From: Korobacter sp036501185 | GTDB taxonomy: Bacteria > Acidobacteriota > Terriglobia > Terriglobales > Acidobacteriaceae | Assembly (NCBI GenBank): GCA_036501185.1 | Contig: DASYAU010000149.1 | Span: 1-64,000, forward strand | Length of the DNA: 64,000 nt | Direction: 5' to 3' | In this document: piece by piece, positions 1 to 6,556 of the stretch | Layout: each line of letters begins with the position of its first letter | Numbering within the stretch: the first letter of the stretch is position 1 | Notes under the pieces: model-generated | What the model was told of the DNA's origin: nothing | What the model saw: only the letters and a program-made list of their open reading frames with translations | Database searches by the model: none | Program-made: the position numbers and the translations under genes

Positions 1-3000
1 GGTTGGCGTCGTTCCACTTCCACCACCACTGCCCCCGCCGCCACAAGCCGCCATCCCAAGCAATGCCAGCGCGATCAGCAGCATGGCGGAGTACATCAGC
101 ATCCGCTTCCGCCGCGACTTCGTGCTCACCATCGGGAGAATGAGCAACCCGAGGGCAGGGAACGTCAGCGCGGCTAGGAAGCCCGGCCCGCGCTTCGGAG
201 TTGCCGCCGCGCGCTGCGTCGATGTGGTTGTGGCCGCCGTCGTTTTGATGCTCATTGTCACTGCACCCGGGGTCGACACCGAACTACTCGAGAATGTGCA
301 CGTCGTCTTCGTCGCCGCCGACGGCACCGAGCAAGTCAACGACAGCGACGGATTAAACGCCGATCCGCTGGGCGAGCCATCGAGATTGAAGTTGTAGGTC
401 GCCGTCTGTCCGGCGTTGACTGTCTGGCTCGTGTTGTTGCTGCCGAAGTCAAAAGAGAAGTCGCTAGCATGGTCCGTGATCGTACCCATGAGCCCGACAG
501 TAATAGTTGGTATGTTCGTGTCGTTCGTCGAGAGCACGACTGAGTCCCCAGTTCCTCCCTCGGTACCTGCAGGCGGAGCAAATGCCACTTTGATTGTGCA
601 GTTGGCGCCGCTTGCAAGCGAAGTGACGGTCGTTCCGCAGCTGGTTCCGGCGGATACAAGGCTGAAGTAGCTGGAGCTAGGGTTGTTAAGTGCTGGCGCG
701 CCCAACGTGATCGCCCCAGAGGTATTGTTCGTTATCGTGCTGGAAGCCGTGGATGAACTTCCCGCGTTGGCGGTCACTTGCAGCGTGTTTGGTGCGATCG
801 TCAGATCCGACAGCATCAACGCCGTCTCCCAAACCCCGCGCCCATGGGTAAACGCCCGCAGCCGTTTGTCGCTTCCGTTCTTATATAAAGCGATGTGCAG
901 CACCGCCACGTTCGGTAGGTAGCCGCTGCTCACCATTAACGGCGTGGGCCCGACCTCTGTCCATGTGACGGACGCTGAGTTTGTGAACACGCCGACGTCG
1001 GTAGCCGCGTAAACGTAGTCCGTATCCGCATCAATCGCTAGATCATTCACGGGAGCGGGCGGCAGGGCTGCGCTCTCATCTGTCCACGAGCTTCCGCCGT
1101 TTGTAGTTTTCCAGATGTGCCCCGATCCGCTGGATGTGAAGCCCTGAATACCCGCGTACGCCGTCATTCCCGTAGCATCCGACGGATCAATCACGATCGC
1201 TGAAACCGGGAAGCCCTCCGGACTGATGTTGCTAGTAACATCCGTCCACGTCGCCACGCCGGTGGTCGCGTTCGACGTCATATACAAATGCCCGCCACTC
1301 GTCCCCGCGTAAATCACTTTCGATCCGCTGGAAGTGGACGGCCCACCTGCCGCCAGCGCCTGGACCGGGTCGGTGTTCGATCCGCACGCCGCATCCGACG
1401 TGTTTCCTAAGTGATGGCTCAGCACGTTGGCGGTGCTGTTGTTCGCCCAAGCTCCAGCGGTGTTTCCGCCGCGCCACACTCGGCACGTGCCCACGATGAT
1501 CTGTGTTGTCTTCGCCGGGTCCAGAATGTAGGGCGTATAGAAGTTACTGTTGTCACCATCCACCTGGTGCGAAGTACCTTGGTCCAGGTCTTCTTCCACG
1601 ATCGGCAGGAAGGTGTTGGTGTTGCAGCTGATGGTATCCGTGCACTTCTGGATGGTGACTCCGGTGTAGGCGCTATACCAGTTGGTCGGCGTTACTGGAT
1701 CGATCCAGTCATAACCGCCGTCGCCGCCATTTACTTCCCACCACCCTGCATCACCGCCCGCGGGCGACGACCCTGAAACCGCCATCGTGCCGTTGTCCTG
1801 CGATCCGCCCATCAACGTACTTGGATCGGTAGGATGGTTTGTACCCCACTGGAACTGCGTCAGCGGACCGATGTGCGAATTCAAATTATCGAATGCATTC
1901 GCCTTCGTGCTGCCACTCGGGCACGATCCCGTGTTCAAGTTCGTGTACGACGACAGCGTACGGTTCACGCCGCCATCATCTCCGAAGTAAATAATGTTCG
2001 GATTGCTCACCAGGAAATCCAGTGCGTGCTGGTCCGGATGCACTGCCGAAATCGTGTTGCATCCGTACACGTGCGTCAGGTTCTTGAACCCCGAAGACGT
2101 GCAGGTCGAACCCGAGCACGTGATGTTCGTTTTGAAAATGTTGATCGTGCCCGCGTACAAATCGGTCGAAGTTCCGTTTGGCACTGCGTTCACGTACAGG
2201 TTGTAAAACGTTTGCGTCGTGCCGCAGCCATAGCTGTCGCCGCAGCTCGATATCCCGCTATCGCTTACCTGCGTCCAAGTCACCGTACCGCCGCTATCGG
2301 TTGAGCTGCGCCAGATGCCTTGGTCGTCGCCGCTGCCCCCGCCACCGTTGGCCACGAACCAGATATACATCTGGTCAAGATCGGAACTCGAGGCCACCGG
2401 CCGCACCGTCATCGCGCCGCGCAAGAGAGGGCAATTGCCGTTGCCATTCAAGGGGCAATTCGCGAGGCTCAATGTGCCCGACGCTCCCGGCTGGTTCTTC
2501 AGCCGCACGAAACTCGTGATTCCCGCCGACGCCGTAGTGTTTGACACGTACACGCCCGTAAACGGCAGCACGGCGTAATACTTGTCCTCCTTCGGGTTGT
2601 ATACGATCGCCGATACGCTGGTGATGTAGTAGTTGCTGTTGTCGTTGGTAAACGGAATTGTTACCCACGAAGCGCCTGCGTCCGCCGACAATAACGGCGC
2701 GCCATACACAATGGATGTTGAGGGATATACCGCGAACGATGACATCGCCGCCATCACGATGTTTGGGTTCTTCGTGCTGAACGCGAATTGCGCGGTCCCC
2801 GTGCCGTAAAGCGAAAATCCATCGTTGGTATTCGAAATCGTGTCCCACGTCGCGCCACCATCTGTCGAGCGCAGGATGCCCACTCCGTAATAGCTGTCGA
2901 TCGCGTAGTCGGGTTCACCCGTTCCCACCAGGATCACATTGCTATTGCCGGGCTGAAGTGCGATCGCGCCCACCGACAGCGTCGCCTGGTCGTCGATCAA

Positions 3001-3507
3001 TGGCGTCCACTGCACCTGGGTTGGGTCGCTTGCCGCCGCGTTGCTCGACCGCCACACACCGCCATAAGCTCCCGCTGCCAGCACCGTGTTGCCGGTTGCA
3101 TCCGTTTGGTCCACGGCAATCGCGGTTACGCGCCCGGCAAGCGGTCCGTATCCGTTCGGCGCACCTGGGCTATCCACGATCGGCCGCGGCCCAAGGTTGG
3201 TCCACGTGCCCACCGACGCCGCCAATGCCGACGAGGGCTGCTGCCGTGCCGCCGCCAGCGACCGGAACTTGCTCTCCCGTGCTGCCCGCATCTTCATCTT
3301 CGCGATATACGCCCGATGCAGCGCCTTCGCCGCCGGCTCGCCATTGCGTGTCTGGCGTCCTCTGCGGAACCACGCGTCACGACCCGCCGGATCGTCCTTC
3401 CGGCCGAGCTTCTCATCGGGATCTTGCGGGGCTGCAAAACAGGTTAGTAGGAAAACGATGCAAATGAGCGTGCAGATGGGGAACCGCAGCGACTGCCGAA
3501 TACGCAT
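1..3507 (-). CDS. Secreted BNR/sortilin-like propeller protein, 3' end cut by window
   Basis: Reading the minus strand from ATG at 3507 gives 1169 codons with no stop before the window edge. The N-terminus is a signal peptide (MRIRQ, then a hydrophobic run ending near LTCFAAPQD). The body has repeated BNR-type Asp-box motifs (STDGGATW, TTNGGSSW, SADAGASW), as in sortilin/VPS10 or glycosyl-hydrolase-like beta propellers. A Ser/Thr-rich, Ig-like choice-of-anchor region follows. Near the truncated end come two hydrophobic segments separated by a basic stretch (KSRRKR), then LGMAAC and a Gly/Ser-rich tail. This suggests a surface-exposed or secreted protein held by its C-terminus. No substrate can be inferred. 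GAGG lies six bases before the start. The last residues are outside the window. Confidence 0.85.
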   Translation of the reverse strand, partial: MRIRQSLRFPICTLICIVFLLTCFAAPQDPDEKLGRKDDPAGRDAWFRRGRQTRNGEPAAKALHRAYIAKMKMRAARESKFRSLAAARQQPSSALAASVGTWTNLGPRPIVDSPGAPNGYGPLAGRVTAIAVDQTDATGNTVLAAGAYGGVWRSSNAAASDPTQVQWTPLIDDQATLSVGAIALQPGNSNVILVGTGEPDYAIDSYYGVGILRSTDGGATWDTISNTNDGFSLYGTGTAQFAFSTKNPNIVMAAMSSFAVYPSTSIVYGAPLLSADAGASWVTIPFTNDNSNYYITSVSAIVYNPKEDKYYAVLPFTGVYVSNTTASAGITSFVRLKNQPGASGTLSLANCPLNGNGNCPLLRGAMTVRPVASSSDLDQMYIWFVANGGGGSGDDQGIWRSSTDSGGTVTWTQVSDSGISSCGDSYGCGTTQTFYNLYVNAVPNGTSTDLYAGTINIFKTNITCSGSTCTSSGFKNLTHVYGCNTISAVHPDQHALDFLVSNPNIIYFGDDGGVNRTLSSYTNLNTGSCPSGSTKANAFDNLNSHIGPLTQFQWGTNHPTDPSTLMGGSQDNGTMAVSGSSPAGGDAGWWEVNGGDGGYDWIDPVTPTNWYSAYTGVTIQKCTDTISCNTNTFLPIVEEDLDQGTSHQVDGDNSNFYTPYILDPAKTTQIIVGTCRVWRGGNTAGAWANNSTANVLSHHLGNTSDAACGSNTDPVQALAAGGPSTSSGSKVIYAGTSGGHLYMTSNATTGVATWTDVTSNISPEGFPVSAIVIDPSDATGMTAYAGIQGFTSSGSGHIWKTTNGGSSWTDESAALPPAPVNDLAIDADTDYVYAATDVGVFTNSASVTWTEVGPTPLMVSSGYLPNVAVLHIALYKNGSDKRLRAFTHGRGVWETALMLSDLTIAPNTLQVTANAGSSSTASSTITNNTSGAITLGAPALNNPSSSYFSLVSAGTSCGTTVTSLASGANCTIKVAFAPPAGTEGGTGDSVVLSTNDTNIPTITVGLMGTITDHASDFSFDFGSNNTSQTVNAGQTATYNFNLDGSPSGSAFNPSLSLTCSVPSAATKTTCTFSSSSVSTPGAVTMSIKTTAATTTSTQRAAATPKRGPGFLAALTFPALGLLILPMVSTKSRRKRMLMYSAMLLIALALLGMAACGGGGSGGGSGTTPT

Positions 3508-3551
3508 TTTGGCCTCAAAACCAGCATGGGAAGTTACCCTAATAACTCCAA

Positions 3552-3580
3552 AGTATGTTGCTGGTGAGGAGCTCTGTCAA
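3552..3580 (-). promoter_or_regulatory. Putative sigma70-type promoter of the BNR protein gene
   Basis: On the minus strand a perfect TTGACA (3580 to 3575) is followed, after 17 bases, by CATACT (3557 to 3552). This would put the transcript start about 40 bases before the ATG at 3507. Just upstream (3600-3618) TTGTGCCA occurs twice, 11 bases apart, a possible operator. The -10 element is weak, so this is a prediction only. Confidence 0.45.
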
Positions 3581-3700
3581 AGGAAAACTTGCAACATATT
3601 TGTGCCAATTTTGTGCCAGCTTAGTTTTGTCAGAGTATGTAAATCCCCGCCCACTATGCGGGTCGCGCGCACTTCCGCCCCAAGCACTAAGGGATCAACA

Positions 3701-4168
3701 CTAGTATTTGCGCATGTGGATTTCCGTGCCGTTCTTCTCGAACTTCACTTCATCCATCAGCTTGTTGATCAGGAAAATTCCGCGGCCGTGATTGGAGTAG
3801 ATATTTTCTCCCGCCAGCGGATCGGGCACCGAGTTCGGATCGAATCCATTGCCCGGGTCGCGCACTACGATCAGGATGCCCTGCGGTCCGCAACTCACCC
3901 GGCACTCCACCGTCTTGCTGCTGTCTCCGTTCGCGCCATGCTTGATCGCGTTGGCCAGCGCCTCGCGAAGGGAAAGCTCAACGTCCAGTTCCTTGCCCAC
4001 CGCGCACGCCGTTTCCTGCACCATCCGCATCACCTGGTCGACGACCGGGGATACCTCGGATTCGGCTGCTTTGAGGGTAATGGTTACGGCGTTCTCGCTC
4101 TGGCTCTCGCCAGGGGCGCCTGCATGCTGGTCGGTCGACATTCGTTCGAATGGAGTTGGGCAAAACAT
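3701..4168 (-). CDS. RsbW/SpoIIAB-like anti-sigma factor serine kinase (HATPase_c_2)
   Basis: A GHKL ATP-binding domain of the anti-sigma-factor type. The N box is at about residues 65-78 (LREALANAIKHG, Asn73). The G1 box is DPGNGFDP near 104-111, and the G2 box is NHGRGIFLI near 127-134. In this family the protein binds a sigma factor or phosphorylates a STAS-domain antagonist. No sigma factor or STAS gene is adjacent; the only STAS gene seen is at 22729. Two starts are possible, ATG 4168 or ATG 4141 (MSTDQH); neither has a convincing ribosome-binding site. The domain begins only around residue 27, so either start leaves it intact. Confidence 0.88.
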   Translation of the reverse strand: MFCPTPFERMSTDQHAGAPGESQSENAVTITLKAAESEVSPVVDQVMRMVQETACAVGKELDVELSLREALANAIKHGANGDSSKTVECRVSCGPQGILIVVRDPGNGFDPNSVPDPLAGENIYSNHGRGIFLINKLMDEVKFEKNGTEIHMRKY

Positions 4169-4443
4169 CTTAACACTCGACTTCGGATTGTACCCTGACT
4201 GTTTGAACGCGCCAGAACCGTGAAAGTTACGTCAGTACCGCCGACCTTTACACTTCCGTGACGATCCGGGGACGAGCGCCTCCCCTGCAGGGACAAACTC
4301 GCAAGCTGCCGAACTGAGCATCAACGCTGGTGTACTCGCATCCGCCGACCACCCCCCTCAGCTCCATCGCATCCCATTTTTATTCCCGGTAATCCAGCCG
4401 TTCACCAACCGCAATTCAGCAACAACAAACCCAGGAGACCGTT

Positions 4444-5013
4444 ATGGCTGATAACAAAATTCAAGGCATGCGCGTGGCCATTCTCGCCACCGACTTATTC
4501 GAAGAAGCAGAGCTCATCGAGCCCCGCAAAGCACTCGACGCCGCCGGTGCTCGCACCGAAGTGATCTCTCCCAAGTCCGGTGAAATCCAGGCCGTCAAGC
4601 ACGACCAGAAAACCCAAAAAGTGAAAGTGGATCGCACTCTCGACAGCGCCAATCCCGATGACTACGACGCCATCCTGCTCCCCGGCGGCGCCATGAACGC
4701 CGACGCCCTTCGCGTCGAACGCAAAGCGCAGGAATTCGTCCGCAAGGCCAATGAAGCCGGCAAACCGATCGCCGTCATTTGCCACGGCCCGTGGCTGCTC
4801 ATCTCTGCTGGTCTAACCCAGGGCCGCAAGATGACCAGCTATCACACCATCCAGGACGATGTGAAGAATTCCGGCGCGACCTGGACCGACGAGCAGGTTG
4901 TGCGCGATAAGAACTGGGTCAGCAGCCGTAAGCCCGACGACATCCCCGCCTTCAACCGCGAGATGATCGCCGTCTTCGGCGAGCTGCGCAACCGCCAAAA
5001 CCGCGCGGCTTAA
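4444..5013 (+). CDS. DJ-1/PfpI family protein (PfpI/YhbO-type)
   Basis: 189 residues, the usual length for the PfpI/YhbO branch of the DJ-1 superfamily. The nucleophile elbow is AVICHGPW with Cys113-His114, and the conserved acidic residue lies near residue 20 (LFEEAE). Family members have been described as stress-linked proteases, deglycases or chaperone-like proteins; the sequence does not decide between these. AGGAG sits about seven bases before the ATG. The gene stands alone. It is followed by a hairpin at 5029-5059 and the first palindromic repeat, and the divergent anti-sigma gene lies upstream. Confidence 0.92.
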   Translation: MADNKIQGMRVAILATDLFEEAELIEPRKALDAAGARTEVISPKSGEIQAVKHDQKTQKVKVDRTLDSANPDDYDAILLPGGAMNADALRVERKAQEFVRKANEAGKPIAVICHGPWLLISAGLTQGRKMTSYHTIQDDVKNSGATWTDEQVVRDKNWVSSRKPDDIPAFNREMIAVFGELRNRQNRAA

Positions 5014-5028
5014 ATTTCACAACGGGTG

Positions 5029-5059
5029 CCCCAGGTTTGGCGGTTTTTCAAACCTGGGG
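5029..5059 (+). terminator. Hairpin after the PfpI gene
   Basis: ccccaggttt (5029-5038) pairs perfectly with aaacctgggg (5050-5059) across an 11-base loop. It begins 15 bases after the stop codon and is followed by atttta rather than a strict T-run. It may act as a transcript end, or be part of the palindromic repeat cluster that continues to 5131. Confidence 0.5.
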
Positions 5060-5070
5060 ATTTTAGCTCC

Positions 5071-5131
5071 GTATCAGGGCAGCGCTTCAGCGCTGCCCTT
5101 CCGCGCCCTTGAGAATCGGGGCTTTAGCCCC
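5071..5131. repeat. Palindromic intergenic repeat, copy 1
   Basis: gtatca is followed by a perfect 9-bp hairpin: gggcagcgc at 5077-5085 pairs with gcgctgccc at 5090-5098, loop ttca. A second palindrome, ggggctttagcccc, lies at 5118-5131. The same two modules in the same order recur at 6469-6532, and the first module alone at 6408-6437. The arrangement resembles REP-type elements. No Y1/RAYT transposase is present in the window. Confidence 0.75.
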
Positions 5132-5155
5132 TGCACACGCTAGTCACTTGCATTC

Positions 5156-5680
5156 ATGCCCCCGACCAACGACATTGATACCGTGCAAGTAAGCCTGCGC
5201 GATTACACACGTTCCGACTTCGACGCCCTCTGGAAGCTCGACCAGGTCTGCTTCGAAGAAGGAATCTCCTACAGCAAGATGGAGCTCGCCCATTACATCG
5301 AGCTTAAGCACGCGTTCACCGTAATCGCCGAGGCCGAACTTCATGAGGGCCCGACACACCAAACCGCTCTCTGCGGTTTCATCGTCGCCCACCGACGTCG
5401 CGGAGGCTACGGCCACATCCTCACCATCGATGTCGATCCCTATTTCCGCCGCCACAGTGTAGGCACTCGCCTCCTCACCGCGGCCCACGACCGCCTCCGC
5501 AGCGAAGGCTGCCACACCATGTTCCTCGAGGCCGCCGTCAACAACGTCGCTGCCATCGCGTTCTACAAACGCCACGGCTACACGGTCGTCCGCACCATCC
5601 CGCGCTACTACCAGACCACCGGCATGGACGCCTTCCTGCTCTCCGCCAAACTCGCACAAGGTTTGGCGGAAACGCGTTGA
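5156..5680 (+). CDS. GNAT family N-acetyltransferase (RimI-like)
   Basis: A single acetyltransferase domain of 174 residues. Strand beta4 (GHILTIDVDP) is followed by an acetyl-CoA-binding loop of the form RRHSVGTRLL, a variant of R/QxxGxG/A. The C-terminal FYKRHGYTVV is the usual NxxAxxFYxxxGF motif. It resembles RimI-type N-terminal acetyltransferases, but a clearer RimI lies at 35850 beside TsaB, so this one may act on another protein or a small molecule. The ATG at 5156 has no strong Shine-Dalgarno. Repeats flank the gene on both sides. Confidence 0.88.
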   Translation: MPPTNDIDTVQVSLRDYTRSDFDALWKLDQVCFEEGISYSKMELAHYIELKHAFTVIAEAELHEGPTHQTALCGFIVAHRRRGGYGHILTIDVDPYFRRHSVGTRLLTAAHDRLRSEGCHTMFLEAAVNNVAAIAFYKRHGYTVVRTIPRYYQTTGMDAFLLSAKLAQGLAETR

Positions 5681-5732
5681 CAGCCCTCCCAGCACCGAAA
5701 ATGTTCGTCGTGCCGAAATTTTGTCATTGCGA

Positions 5733-5800
5733 GGCGCGACTTTCGCGCCGCCGCAATTCCCGTACATTTCATCGCCCCAAGGTCGAGGCGAAGTTTCGCC
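5733..5800. repeat. Second type of palindromic intergenic element
   Basis: tcattgcga leads into ggcgcga (5733-5739) pairing with tcgcgcc (5743-5749). About 37 bases later ggcgaa (5787-5792) pairs with ttcgcc (5795-5800). The whole of 5681-5980 lacks a convincing gene, and these two short hairpins are its main content. The sequence is unrelated to the gtatcaggg repeat, so at least two families are mixed here. Confidence 0.5.
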
Positions 5801-5980
5801 CGGCGGCGCCAGCTTCGAGTGACCGCTTCTACGGACTTGCACAAACCGCGCTTTGCTTCAATCTCCTCTCCAAACTTGCCTCCTCCGCCTCATCGACAAC
5901 ACACCCTCTTCCACTTTCATGGGATGTGAGTCGTCTAAGGGGTGATACCGAGCCGAGCGACCCCCACGTACTCTCTTCCA

Positions 5981-6220
5981 ATGCAGTTTTTGACTCCTTT
6001 TCTTCCTGGCGAGAAGGTGCCGATCTCCGGTGAGTACTGGGTCGTCCACTTGCAACATCGCCTGCCGTACAAAGCGTTCTTGCTTGTAGGCGAGCGCTTC
6101 CCGGTTTGTAAACAATGCTCGCGCAACGTTGTGTACGAGTACGCCGGAGACCCGCTGCGTGGGGTTGACCTCTCACATGATGTAGATTTCCTCCCCAAAC
6201 GAGCGGAGTGGGCGCTCTGA
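5981..6220 (+). CDS. Small conserved-looking protein with a CxxC pair
   Basis: 79 residues starting MQFLTPFLPGEKVP. The SGEYWVVHLQHR segment and VGERFPVCKQC (one CxxC, residues near 45-48) resemble short bacterial proteins of the pattern 'P-SG-Y-V-H, then FP-C--C', which I recall as a hypothetical family. I do not know the function. ATG at 5981 is preferred over an in-frame GTG at 5942 because the recognisable part begins at once. No Shine-Dalgarno is clear. A 55-aa gene follows after 19 bases, suggesting a two-gene unit. Confidence 0.6.
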   Translation: MQFLTPFLPGEKVPISGEYWVVHLQHRLPYKAFLLVGERFPVCKQCSRNVVYEYAGDPLRGVDLSHDVDFLPKRAEWAL

Positions 6221-6239
6221 GGGCCAATCGCAAATCGTA

Positions 6240-6407
6240 ATGGCAATCGAAAATGATCAGATAGCGTCGCTGCGCGAACTGGAGACGCGCTTGCGCGAGG
6301 CGCTTGTTGCCGCCGAGACCCCACACGATGCTGGGCGCTTCCGCGTTCTGCTGGAGGAAGTGCAGGAGCGTCTGCGAGAAGCCGGCCAAAAGATCAACGA
6401 CGAATAG
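6240..6407 (+). CDS. 55-aa helical protein, unknown function
   Basis: ATG at 6240 opens 55 codons ending in TAG at 6405-6407. The product is charged and predicted helical, with Leu/Arg/Glu heptad-like spacing (LRELETRLREAL, LLEEVQERLREA), so a short coiled coil is plausible. It has no cysteine and no membrane segment. It lies 19 bases after the 79-aa gene, and its stop abuts the second palindromic repeat. I do not recognise the family. Consistent amino-acid composition and the tight spacing are the only support. Confidence 0.5.
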   Translation: MAIENDQIASLRELETRLREALVAAETPHDAGRFRVLLEEVQERLREAGQKINDE

Positions 6408-6437
6408 TTTGTATCAGGGCAGCGCTTCAGCGCCGCC
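6408..6437. repeat. Palindromic intergenic repeat, copy 2 (degenerate)
   Basis: tttgtatcaggg starts immediately after the stop codon of the 55-aa gene. It continues into the same hairpin module as copy 1, but one arm reads gcgccgcc, giving one mismatch. The ggggctttagcccc module is absent. Confidence 0.7.
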
Positions 6438-6468
6438 GCCCAAATTTCAGCGATCGCATTTGAGATGG

Positions 6469-6532
6469 TTTGTATCAGGGCAGCGCTTCAGCGCTGCCGT
6501 CTCTATCGGCAGGAGCATTGGGCTTTAGCCCC
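6469..6532. repeat. Palindromic intergenic repeat, copy 3
   Basis: tttgtatcaggg leads into ggcagcgc pairing with gcgctgcc (loop ttca, 6480-6498), then after 21 bases the palindrome gggctttagccc (6520-6531). It has the same order and spacing type as copy 1. It lies just upstream of the hyuA-like gene. Confidence 0.75.
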
Positions 6533-6556
6533 TGCGGCTGTTAGCCTATCTCCGCG

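Noticed and set aside
3086..4198. 370-codon plus-strand frame across the BNR start and the anti-sigma gene
   Set aside because: It crosses a promoter and two minus-strand genes; composition changes along it.
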